A stretch of DNA of 64,000 bases from Ricordea florida (lineage: Eukaryota; Cnidaria; Anthozoa; Corallimorpharia; Ricordeidae), in NCBI GenBank assembly GCA_949710005.1, contig OX453276.1, forward strand, positions 31,306,591 through 31,370,590. Direction: 5' to 3'. The translations under genes were made by a program, and so were the position numbers. Below, in pieces: positions 52,202-62,269 of the stretch (its first letter is position 1; every line of letters begins with the position of its first letter). The notes beneath the pieces are model-generated. The model was given only the letters and a program-made list of their open reading frames with translations. It searched no databases and was not told the DNA's origin.

Positions 52202-52588
52202 ATGAAGAATGATACAATTTTTCTATATATCACTATGCTAACTCCTGAAACAAGAATTTATCTGGATCCACCCTTAACCAATGTAAAAGAGATAGAATTG
52301 ATATTTATCTACACGAATATAGCGAGGTATGACTCACCTTTCTACTTAATGTGTGATCTTATAGAGTCAAAGTCTTCATATTCCAATATAACCCCCAGCG
52401 GTGAAAATATAAAACTTAAACCCTCACAACTACTATCTGTTATTCCATCTCCAAATAATACTTGTTTAAGAGTTCCAAAAAACAAAAATCCAGTCAACTA
52501 CTTTACTTTATTGCTTTTAGATGAAAATGGAAAAAAGGTTGACTTGAATAACAAACCTGTTCGAATTTATTTAAAGATATCGTGTTGA
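52202..52588 (+). CDS. beta-type protein, 128 aa
   Basis: Homologue of 8092-8478 with four changes seen, and paralogue of the 211-residue gene further on. It is intact and ends 10 nt before the next ATG. Function is unknown. Confidence 0.6.
   Translation: MKNDTIFLYITMLTPETRIYLDPPLTNVKEIELIFIYTNIARYDSPFYLMCDLIESKSSYSNITPSGENIKLKPSQLLSVIPSPNNTCLRVPKNKNPVNYFTLLLLDENGKKVDLNNKPVRIYLKISC
52570..52577 (+). promoter_or_regulatory. TTTAAAGA box for the 198-aa gene
   Basis: Inside the last codons of the preceding gene, about 22-29 nt before the ATG at 52599. Confidence 0.55.
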
Positions 52589-52598
52589 TCAGTAAAAT

Positions 52599-53195
52599 AT
52601 GGAAGACTACAATAGAATTTATCCACAAGTGCCTATTAACGGAGACCCACTTAATTTCAGACTTCAAAAATCGTGTGAAGTACTACAAAATCTTGAGAAG
52701 GAAATTAAACATTATGAGGATGTTAGGAAAAAATACAATAGAGCTAGGGGCATATTTACAAAAATCAGTGTTGGTAGTGGGGTGTTTTCAGTTATTTTAT
52801 CTGCAAGTGGACTTGGAACCTCCCTTACTGGTTTTGGTGCTGCTGTTGGTATCCCATTAGGAGCGGTGGGAGGTATTTGTGGGGGAATATCGGTTGGATT
52901 CGGTGCGGCTTCTAAACGACTTTCCCATAAAGTTAGTAAACATGAACAGACAGTTTCTCTGGCAAAAGCAAAAGTAAATACCATTCACGACTTGGTTTCA
53001 AAGGCACTGAAAGATAATGCCATATCCGACCAAGAATTTTCGTTAATTTTATCAGAGGTTGACAAGTTTGAAAAACTAAAACTCGAAATCCGTCAAAAAA
53101 ACAGGAAAGATACAGAAAAAAACTTAAATATGAATCAGATAAGAACAGAGGTTCGTGCAGAAATTTTAAAGGAGCTAACCGGTCCCATACGTTGA
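52599..53195 (+). CDS. glycine-rich membrane protein, 198 aa
   Basis: About 97% identical to the element 1 copy. The hydrophobic Gly/Ala core (SLTGFGAAVGIPLGAVGG) is unchanged. Intact. A membrane role in the particle is inferred from composition. Confidence 0.65.
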   Translation: MEDYNRIYPQVPINGDPLNFRLQKSCEVLQNLEKEIKHYEDVRKKYNRARGIFTKISVGSGVFSVILSASGLGTSLTGFGAAVGIPLGAVGGICGGISVGFGAASKRLSHKVSKHEQTVSLAKAKVNTIHDLVSKALKDNAISDQEFSLILSEVDKFEKLKLEIRQKNRKDTEKNLNMNQIRTEVRAEILKELTGPIR

Positions 53196-53298
53196 AAATG
53201 TCATTTGAGAGAACTCCTGTAGGATGGAATTGTGAGGTTGGTATTAGAAAAGAACGGTGTTGATTTAAAAACAACCTATTATCAACGTAAATAATAAA

Positions 53299-55302
53299 AT
53301 GTTACTCAATGATTTCAGAAATAGATATCCAAAGGCTGATCAAGGTCAATTCGTATTTGTAGCTGATCAATATGGAGGATACATTAGGTGGAAAGTTAAT
53401 GGTACAACAATCATGTCTTATGATGACCCTACTGGCAAAACATGGACTGATGACCTATCACCCCGTTTGAAAAGACTTTTATGGAAAGATTTAGGATTGG
53501 ATGATGATGAATTGAGTTCATTCCCAAAGAGTTTAACCTTGACAAATCGATATTATCCAATACCTGCAATTGATTTTGATGACTTTACAAGCGACATAAC
53601 AAAAATGCTAACCTCGCTGGATATATACGTGTCAAATACTAAGAAATTCACAGCAAAGATGAGAAACATATTTACATCCCAAGTTGTGACTTTCAAATTT
53701 GGTAAACAGAGTAGAAAATGGTTGAACGCAGCCGATATGAATTATTGGCCTCAACAACTTAACTTTGCAGTTTGGTGTGCGACCTCTGGTTGTGGTATAA
53801 GTCCTTTTGAGAGTCTAAATTATCCTAAAGTAGTGAGTAGCTTCATTAAGTTTCATGTGTATTTCACAATAAGGAGAATATTATATGAATTGAGTCTTCC
53901 CTTACCTGAGGAGCAACCTTTTGTAATAAATAATAATCCATATAATAAAGTCGCATATCAACGATTGTGTGCAGAATTTAGCATATCAAAAAACTCAGAC
54001 TTTAGATGGAAAGGTGGTAGAAACGGAGGATTGGGTGATATATTTATTGATTATGGTGCTGGATACAATGGAAGAGGTGGAGGAAATCAAAATGTACATA
54101 TGGTAAGGAACTATGATGTTGAAGCTGATCAGTGGCCTGGTGAAGGTGGTAAATTTTCTGATGAAGGAGGTAAGAAGGAAAAGGGTGATCTCATATCATT
54201 CATCTGTAATGACGATTTTGCTGATTTCAAATATGCTTGGTTCATCCCAACAAGTGGTCATGGACTCACTAAAGCTGGACTTGGTAGATTGAATCGATCT
54301 GCTGAAGCTTTTGTTTACTGTATATTGGGAGCGCAAGTTATAATAATAATAATAACGAGGCATTTATATAGCGCTTTATCTAAGGCTCAAAGCGCTTTAC
54401 AACACTTTTCGGGGGACTTTGCCAGACTGCTTATTAAAGGCGCAAATTGCAGCCATGCAGTTCACAATCTTATTAGAGTGAATAGTAGAGTACACAGGTG
54501 CCCCCAGAACAGAATAAGTGATAGACCATCACACCGGGGACTACGTCCCCTTCTCTTTCCGAACAGTGTGTGGGTTCTTTAACGTCCCACACCAGTACGT
54601 ATACGGTGAGACGGGACCTACGTTTATCGTCCTTATCCGAGAAGACTAGAAAGTCTAACCATTTGGAGATGTCATTGCAAAGGCAGCACTTTCTCCTCAG
54701 TTATTTAAAGACCCTGAGTGTTGGTCCGGTCGAGGATTTGAATCCACGACCTCCCGCACAGTAGTCCAGTGCCCTACCAACTGAGCTACCCGGTCGGCGG
54801 TCAAGTTAACACTAGAAATTCGATTTACGGTAATGGTGGTGGAGCGATCGAGACTCAACAAGAATTCATAAATTTATTTGAGAATAGTGTGATCGAGAAA
54901 GACATTTCTAGTTCTATCCAAAGGTATCAATTAGCTGTACAGGAAGCGAAATTACGGCTTGATTTAGCTATTGCTCCTGGTGTATGGTTAATGCCTAGTG
55001 ATATGATAATCAACACTGAAAGCGTGACTGGTTTTAATAACAAGTTGATGAAGGCTAGTAGTGATATGAGTTTTGGAGTAAATAATTCCCTAAACACTGA
55101 AGCAAAACAGGTTGGAATAAGTCATAACATGGGATCTTCAAAGGTAAAGTTACCTCATAGAACTGAAACGAAACCAAAACCCTCAATGAAAACAGACTCA
55201 ACACAAACATACTCAATTCAGACAGACTCAACCCAACATGAAAAGAATATATTAGCATTTATAGTTGTCGCTGGTGGATTAGCGTGGTATCTATTTCGGT
55301 AG
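53299..55302 (+). pseudogene. 516-aa anchored protein homologue, split by a SINE
   Basis: The N-terminal part (53299-54333) and the C-terminal part (54809-55302) match the element 1 protein on either side of the insertion point, which lies between ILGAQV and NTRNSIYG. The inserted 54341-54801 sequence puts stops and foreign residues in the frame, so the intact product cannot be made unless the insertion is spliced out. The C-terminal anchor is still present. Confidence 0.85.
54341..54801 (-). mobile_element. tRNA-derived SINE, ~460 bp
   Basis: On the minus strand the head has an A box TAGCTCAGTTGG (54777-54788) and a B-box-like GGATTCAAATCC (54734-54745), as in a tRNA. The body is about 370 bp, and the 3' tail is a (TTA)n-type run at 54341-54355. 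A 6-7 bp duplication (CAAGTTA) flanks it at 54334-54340 and 54802-54808. It is transcribed, if at all, by RNA polymerase III. Confidence 0.85.
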
Positions 55303-55570
55303 TTCATGAGTATTTCACGTGATTATGATTGTGTGTAAATTAATGCTCACGTGTAGAACAATAGATTACATACTTTTACGACATAGCAACAAGCAAGTTG
55401 GAAAGTAGATTTGAAGTTGAAAAGTAGATTTTAAGTTTACTTTAAAAAGGCTGGTTTCTAACGTCGCTCAGGAATGTGATTACGTCAATGCAAATTTTTT
55501 TGTTAAGGATCGATTCCTCTCAGAGGCTGATTATAGAAATTTAAAGGTGAATATGTAGTAATCAAACAAA
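55303..55570. promoter_or_regulatory. intergenic region upstream of the 211-aa homologue
   Basis: Matches 5577-5830 of element 1 with one short local duplication-like change near 55412-55440 (GTAGATTTGAAGTT followed by AAGTAGATTTTAAG). A TTTAAAGG box lies about 30 nt before the ATG at 55571. Confidence 0.4.
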
Positions 55571-56206
55571 ATGTTGAGCATCACCATGTATGAGTCTGAA
55601 ACTAGGGTGTATTTGGATCCTCCACTGAAAAATCTTCGGTAGATACAACTCCTGGATTGTAATATAAAAACCAAAAGATTGATTAATTTCAAGGACCAAC
55701 AGATATTGTTCAATGATAAGAATCAGCCCCTCATAATAATGCAGCCCGGTACATATTCACTGCGTAATATCCAAGCGATCTTTCTTAATGATACTGATAG
55801 GGCAAAGATAACAATCATTGAGACTGATACTGTTGACTATCTATATTCCAATAAGATCTTTAACATTAAACTTACTAGAGGGCTACAAGTTGGTTTAGGA
55901 GTGCCTGAAGTCATAAATCCTGGTAAATTATACCCCATAAATATACAGATTAAGGAACCACTGAGACTTATGTGTAGTATAGTGGATAATAAGTCGTCAT
56001 ATATGAATAACACTCAATATGGAGAACTTGTGAAACTCTCACCCTCACACCTACTTGCTAACATACCCTCACAGGATTATCCAACAATTCCAGTTCAAAA
56101 ATATGAGAGCCTCATAAACCACTTCGATTTAAGCATCTTAGACATTGAATGGAAAAAACTTGATCTGAAGGGTTCTCCCATAACTTTAAGTTTAAGATTT
56201 AGATAA
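55571..56206 (+). pseudogene. 211-aa beta-type protein homologue with premature stop
   Basis: Codon 24 is TAG (55640-55642) where element 1 has GAG. The remaining frame is open to 56206 and nearly identical to the element 1 protein, with an in-frame Met in the following 60 residues only weakly placed for reinitiation. Recent single-base inactivation is likely. Confidence 0.8.
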
Positions 56207-56246
56207 AATTTTTTCACTCAAATTGACTGAATTATATAAATTTTTG

Positions 56247-56915
56247 TTATGTAACACTGACTTGCGTTATATAACTTAATTTTTTGTTATGTATCTTGTG
56301 TTGTGTGACATTTTTTACAATGCGCCTTCTGTTTGTTGTGTTCACATATTTGAGATCCTCCACATAACTTACAAAAACTTCTTTGTTTTCCATGAATACA
56401 TATATTCCTTTACCTTTACAGTCTTTGCACATATACCTCTCCCGTTTATGCTCACAAATACTACCACCGTTACATTCTTTACAACGTGATTTCCTTTGAT
56501 TATGGAGGCATATTTGTGATCCATGACACTCTTTGCATTGATATTTAAAACTTCCATGAATACACTCATACTTTTTTGTTGCTGTTATTATTTCATCAAT
56601 AATATTCGATAATTTGTTTGAGTCTATGTCTATATCACCTAACTCTTCAATCAATTCAGGTCTAGTCATCCAATAATATTTTTTAATACCCTTCTCTTTA
56701 GCTATAGCTCTCATGTGTTCTACATTTAGATTTTCCAATACTTTATTAATAGGTTGTTTGAGGTTTTCAGGGGTAGATTTTTCAACAATATTAATGCTTG
56801 GTGCTTGTGCTTGTTTTATAGCTTCTCTGAGTTCTGCTTTAAGCATTTGAGAATATCTTTTAACACCCAATTCTTTAGCAATAACCTTCAATTCTTTTAC
56901 TGTTAACCGTTCCAT
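56247..56915 (-). pseudogene. double-SAP / zinc-repeat protein homologue, frameshifted
   Basis: Residues 1-40 form one SAP-like motif (VKELKVIAKELGVKRY) and about 65-95 a second one (MRAIAKEKGIKKYYW) ending in LGDIDID. Three CxH/CxxC units follow. Then two extra bases (AT in GGAATATATGT against GGAATATGT) shift the frame, and the last two units are read wrongly; two further units found in element 1 are missing. The first SAP motif resembles the start of the element 1 polymerase rather than the start of the element 1 zinc-repeat protein. Confidence 0.75.
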
Positions 56916-57127
56916 TTTTAATATTAAAATATATATCTTTAGACCAATATTAAAATTAATTTTTTTTAAAAATCGCTGTTAAAAATCCTTAATAAATTTC
57001 TTGACAAATTCTTATTAATCAGAACAAAAATATCCCATAAAATCCTTGATAAATCCTTGATAAATTTTTTACTCAAAATTAACTGAAAATTAACCAGTGC
57101 GCTCGTTTCGTGGAATACATACTCTCT
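56909..57127 (-). repeat. right terminal inverted repeat, element 2
   Basis: Inverted copy of 42531-42749, also running through the start codon (ATGGAAC) of the zinc-repeat gene. Confidence 0.93.
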
Positions 57128-57132
57128 AAAGA
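57128..57132. repeat. target-site duplication, right of element 2
   Basis: AAAGA, identical to 42526-42530. Confidence 0.75.
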
Positions 57133-57363
57133 ACAAGCTTCACATGCATTATCGTGTATTTAGACGTGATTGTGAACCCAGCACAATACCAATACGAACT
57201 CTGGAATGATTGAGGAACAAGAACAGAAAGGTTAGAGAATTTGTTTATAAAGGTAATATTTCCTTCATACACACCAAGGTCCTCCAAAGTGCATTGTTAC
57301 ATGTATGTAACAGTTATAAAACAATGAAAGAAAGGACCTGGTACAATCCATAAAAGTCTATTA

Positions 57364-57778
57364 CAGGGTTCATACAAAAAATTGCAACCATTTTTCAAGG
57401 ACTTTTCAAGGATCAAAGTGATTTTCAAGGAACCCAAACAGGAATGTAATTTCAGGGATGGCAAATACAAATAGACATACGCATATTCCAAACTAACAGG
57501 TTTTCAAGGCCACAAGTTTTTGCTCCACCTCCTTGTGACTTGCTGTTTACCTTAGGTGGCTTATTTTGCCATGTTGCAAGTTCCTTGACATCAGATAAAA
57601 GAATAATGCAAAGCAACTTTGCTTTCGACTCCACCTCGTTCAAAAGGTTGAGAAAATTCAAGGACTTTTCAAGGACTTGTAAAGAAATTCAAGGACTTTT
57701 CAAGGATAAATTGAGTTCAAGGACTTTTCAAGGACTCCCCCTAAAATTCAAGGACTTTTCAAGACTGTGCGAACCCTG
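57364..57778. mobile_element. hAT-like MITE with TTCAAGGAC repeats
   Basis: The ends CAGGGTTCATAC and GTGCGAACCCTG are near-inverted repeats of the CAGGGTT type used by hAT elements. TATTA flanks both sides (57359-57363, 57779-57783), shorter than the expected 8 bp. TTCAAGGACTTTTCAAGGA-like units fill both arms. No transposase. Confidence 0.75.
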
Positions 57779-57882
57779 TATTAAAGTTAAGAAAGAGAGC
57801 TGGGCGGTACTTGTCATTGTTTTCTCCAAACAGACTGTGTCAGGCCCATGCAGCGAATTATTGTAAATTTAAATTGATTTCA

Positions 57883-57906
57883 GACATAGAAAAGAACCCT
57901 GGTCCT
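57883..57906 (+). other. 2A-like ribosome-skipping motif in the LINE leader
   Basis: Codons read DIEKNPGP, matching the 2A consensus D-x-E-x-N-P-G-P. A stop follows six codons later (TPMHV then TAA), so the present copy could not exploit it. Confidence 0.7.
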
Positions 57907-60900
57907 ACCCCAATGCATGTCTAATCCAGCAAAACAATTGCAGCACCATAGCCAAGGTAATGAGTTAGTACTTCGACAAAATGCAGGGCAATAATGTGTA
58001 GCAATGAGTTTATGTTCTTTGATTTACAATACCAGACAAAGCATTAATTCTGCTCAAGATCTCATCAACATAATGAATTTTGGAAATCAATTGTATTCAA
58101 GTTTGTCTCAATTTATAGCAAGACAGTCCTATTTAATGCAGACAGAATTGCCAGCTATGTTAAATGTGTTTCGGGATGACTATCAACTAGAATACAGTGA
58201 AAGCTATTCTGGCACTGTGCATCAAGAGACAATAATAGAAGGATATCAGTACTGTACCTCTTTACAAAGAGCCTTTGAATCACTCATCTGTTGGTTACAC
58301 TCACTTTATATTAACAATAGGGGTTATTAGTGTTGCTATCTACTGTTATGGTAATATGGGGTTTAAAATATTTGATTCTCATGCAAGGAATTTATATGGC
58401 AGAGGGCATCCTCAAGGTACATGTGTACTGCTTGAAATACCATCACTGATAAGCTTGGTACATTATTTTCAGAGTATACATGATCACGAAATATTTGAAA
58501 TAAAAGGAGTACAGATTAATCAAGCTCAAACCAATTCTTTTGGAATGCAAAAATTCAATCTTAGTTGCGCAGTAGCTATCTACTCTCTCTAGCTGGTACT
58601 CTAAAATCATGTAGTTAATGGAATTCAAACACTTAATTATGTGACAATCTAATTTTTCACCAGCTCATTTGCCGAAGACTGTTGAAATTTTTGGATCTGA
58701 AGTAATTCTAGAAGTTTTAGAACTTATCAGCCTTCCAAGGCAGTTTAAATGGTCCACAGACTCTAAAGAGTCTTTCACTTATGCACTAAATTCTGATGAG
58801 ATAAAACAACTTATTCATGATTTTGAACTTTCAAACTTCGAGCATGTAGGGGATATAATCACTATTGTTAAGAAATTTGCAAATATATTAGAAACTGCTG
58901 CAAAGCAATCGTTAAAACTTGTAAAACAAAACAAAAAATCAAAACGTCACTCCAAAATCTGGTTTGATCAGGAGTGAAGTCGTGCCAGAAAAAATCTAAA
59001 TCACCTTTCCCATAGAAGGCATAACAACCCCTTAGATGAACAAACCTGACTTGAATATCTCTCGACAAGAAGTCAGTATAAACAGCTATTACAAATTAAA
59101 AAGCTCTAACACCGAGATAATCAAATTGATGAACTAGTTAAAACTAGACATCCACTTAATTTTTGGACCAATCTGAAATCTCTTTCGAGTCAAGTTAAAA
59201 GTTCACCTGACTCGCCTGTTCCTATGCGCAAACTGTATAATCATTTTCAACAATTACACTCAGAACCAAATGCAAATCTACTTGAGAAACAAGAAGTAAT
59301 AAGGAAAAAGTTAAAACACAAAAAAACAATACTATCACAGCTAAATAGCCTGGATAAACCTTTCTCTGAAGAAGAAGTTAAACAATCAATTAAAATGCTT
59401 AAAAATAAGAAAGCAGCTGGTCTTGATCAATTAAGGAACGAAATGTTGAAATGCGGAGCCCATTATTTGACCACTTCTTTAACAAAATTATTCAATTTCA
59501 TACTTAGCAAAGGACCTTATCCAGATTCATGGTCTTCTGGGCTTATAAGTCCAATCTTCAAATCAGGGAATAAATCTGATCCTTCAAATTATAGAGGCAT
59601 TTGTGTCACTAGTTGCTTAGGCAAATTATTTTCCACTGTTTTAAATAACCGCTGACTTAACTACCTCCAAGACCACCATTTAATACATCCCTCTCAAATT
59701 GGTTTCCTCAAAGGTTCCCGAACATCTGATCCCATCTTCTCATTAAGAACACTTATTGACAAATATATATGTGACTCGTGCAAACAAGGGAAAGTTATTC
59801 TGCTGCTTTATAGATTTTCAAAAAGCTTTCGATTCTATTTGGCATGATGGTTTGCTACACAAATTAGTATACAAAAACATAGGTGGACAATTTTATCATT
59901 TAATTTCTGATATGTATTTAAAGACTAAATGCGCTGTCAAAAACGGTAACAAGACAAGTTCCTTCTTCGATGCAGATGATCTAATCTTAATATCAAGAAG
60001 TGCCGCTGGTTTTCAAAAGCAACTGAATATCCTCCACAGTTATAGCGAGAAATGGTTACTAAAAATTAATCTTAAAAAGACAAAATCATTAATTTTCAAA
60101 AACAAAATCGCAAATCAACATGTGATAAGTTCTCTTTCTTTTCAAACCGCATTCCAATTGACAAGGCCTCACAGTACAGTTATCTTGGCATTACTTTCAA
60201 CACAAATGGTAGTTTTGCTAATTCCAAAAAAAGGTTTGGTTGAGAAAGCCAGAAGATCAATATTTGCTACTAAACATTATCTTGACTTTAACAAATTGCC
60301 AATCAATACGTGTAATACACTCTTTGATACTTTATTCCTTCCCATTCTTTTATATGGTTCTGAAATTTGGGAAGCTTATGAACTTCAAAAAATGGGAAAA
60401 TGACCCAGTAGAAAGACAACATACACAATTCTACAAATACTTTCTTGGCCTCAATAGAAGAGCACCTAATGTGGTAGCTCGTAATGAAACTGGACGTCTT
60501 CCCTTAAAGTTGAATATCTTATTAAGAATAATTAAATTTTGGATACACCTTAAATCTCTTCCAGAAAACAGTATTGCCAAACAATGCTTAATAATTTCCA
60601 ATCAATTGGCAAATGAAACAAAATCTTCTTTCATGTTAACGGTTAATGAAATTATTCATAACTATATAGACGTTCAAAAAAAATCTTATAACAAAACAAT
60701 CCAAAATAATATTATGCCCACAATTAAAAATAATTTACAAAAAATAAAATCTCAAATCTCAAACCATTTAAAAAGACACCAACTGGAGTTAATCCGCTCT
60801 AATAAAAAGTTATGTTTCTATTCTATATTCAAAACAGATATAAGCAAATCTGATTATTTAGAACAAATAAAGAACCTAAAACATAGACGAGCTGTAGCTA

Positions 60901-61050
60901 AACTACGGTCAGCCAATCACAGTCTTCGAATCGAGTCTGGACGTCACTGTGTACCTAAATTACCGGAATCTCTTAGGATTTGTCAACACTGCTGCTCTAA
61001 CAAAATTGAGAACGAGAACCATTTCTTATTCAATTGTGATCGTTATTTAA

Positions 61051-61090
61051 CAATTAGACCCGCAGCCCGCAAGGGCTACGGGTCAATAGC

Positions 61091-61124
<34 letters not shown>

Positions 61125-61151
61125 AGCCCTTGAGGGTGAAGGGTCTAATTG
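61051..61151. mobile_element. palindromic MITE inside the LINE
   Basis: CAATTAGACCC at 61051-61061 and GGGTCTAATTG at 61141-61151 are exact inverted ends of a near-complete palindrome (GGGCTACGGGTCAATAGCCC against GGGCTATTGATCCGTAGCCC). It is non-coding. Confidence 0.75.
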
Positions 61152-61354
61152 TTTTAGTATCACCCAACTAGTCGGACAGAAAAAGCAATAATAAAGTTAG
61201 CAAATGCAAGTTGAAGAAAGATTTATTTGGGAATAAAACAAAAGAAAGCGCCACGAATTTCGCTACTCAGGGACTATTACTAATAGACCACTAGTAGCGT
61301 AGCGAATCAGATTGCGGTATTTGCATTAGTCCACTAGTTGGGTGATACTAAAAC
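61151..61354. mobile_element. 204-bp MITE adjoining the palindromic one
   Basis: Perfect 22-bp inverted ends (61151-61172 and 61333-61354, TTTTAGTATCACCCAACTAG). The LINE frame before 61053 resumes after about 61357 at the same codons (TIR, then QQITND), with ATTAGAC at both junctions, so the two MITEs together form the insertion. Confidence 0.8.
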
Positions 61355-61640
61355 ACTATTAGACAACAAATAACAAATGACATTGTACTTAAATATCCGT
61401 CATTTGATCTTTTGAACGATACTGATAAAACTATATTCCTATTTAATAATGTTCGTTCCTTCATTTATAAGAAACTAGGTTATTTTGTATACGAAGCATT
61501 ACATATAAGAGAAACTTGTAATCTTATCTAGTCTAATGTGATTAGCGTTATTGTAATTTTACATATTTGTTATTAGAGTAATTTTGCATATTGTTATTTT
61601 AGGTAATACCATCTGTATATGGGAATACAAATAAATTTGT

Positions 61641-62269
61641 TGTTGTTGGTTGGAAAGGCTGTTTTTTAATGGTAAACATCACGTGATATGGGTGTACACG
61701 CAATGCGTGCAAAGTTACATGGTATGCCACAAATTCCATCCGAAAAATTCACAAAACCACCATGTCTACATAATATTTATTGTATGACAGGCCGAGCGGT
61801 CAGTTCGTACTCATTGTCTGACGGTAAAATGTTACCCCAATTCTGTGCCTCTTTTTGGATAGATTTGGGCCACACCATGCTAAGTATTGCTTTTCTTGCA
61901 TACATAGATGGATTCAATAGATACGAATAACACTATTAAATGAAATGGGAAGCTATATTATCAGAGCTACAGGTACGAGATTCTGGAAGGACTGACCGGG
62001 AAATATACATCATTTGAGAGGAAATCAGCACAAACTACGTGTACATATTAACAAGAGGTAACTACCACAGAGTGACCTAGCTCCAGATACCTTTTTTCTG
62101 TCGAATCCGGCTCAGCATTTGTACAACAAAACCTGTGTTTGCCTGTGTTATCTTCCGAGGAAATCGAGAGTGCATTGCAGCGCGAAAACAAACTTTTGAA
62201 TAAACTACGTGAGGTAATACACAACGTACTGACAAACCGCTGAAAGGAGTTGTGCCCTTAGTGTGTCAC
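61641..62269. other. non-coding host DNA
   Basis: An 80-residue plus-strand frame (61688-61930) has no recognisable domain. Nothing else is supported. Confidence 0.4.

Larger units (their letters stand above)
42531..57127. mobile_element. Polinton/Maverick-type element 2 (14,597 bp)
   Basis: The boundaries are 219-bp terminal inverted repeats and a 5-bp duplication. The gene order is that of element 1 turned round: PolB, integrase, capsid, ATPase, small genes, 516-residue homologue, 211-residue homologue, zinc-repeat gene. Polymerase, integrase, capsid and ATPase are open; at least four other genes are damaged and a SINE of about 460 bp has inserted. Excluding that SINE the element would be about 14.1 kb. 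Confidence 0.9.
57820..61640 (+). pseudogene. LINE relic with 2A-like N-terminus, accessory domain and RT
   Basis: In order: a 2A-like motif DIEKNPGP (57883-57906); two frames (58004-58330, 58275-58592) with a domain containing FKIFDSHARNLYGRGHP and GTCVLLE, as seen in some LINE and transposon polyproteins, possibly a cysteine peptidase-like fold; a linker (58669-58977); then RT (59224-59655: KKAAGLDQLRNEMLKCGA, NYRGICVTSCLGKLF; 59756-60403: FIDFQKAFDSIWHDGL). The catalytic box reads DADD, and the roughly 60 residues before it are deleted. The C-terminal part continues (60240-61060), is interrupted by MITEs, and resumes to about 61530. It ends in a TTG-rich tail near 61640. Many frameshifts; dead. 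Confidence 0.8.

Noticed and set aside
54728..54801. A tRNA gene on the minus strand
   Set aside because: A and B boxes are present, but the sequence continues as a SINE body with a TTA tail and target duplication, and the tRNA fold is degraded.
54769..55302. Independent 177-codon gene in element 2
   Set aside because: It is the C-terminal remainder of the SINE-split 516-residue homologue, with the first residues read from the SINE.
59970..59985. Functional reverse transcriptase suggested by the DADD box
   Set aside because: The residues that should precede the box are deleted and the frame is broken several times.
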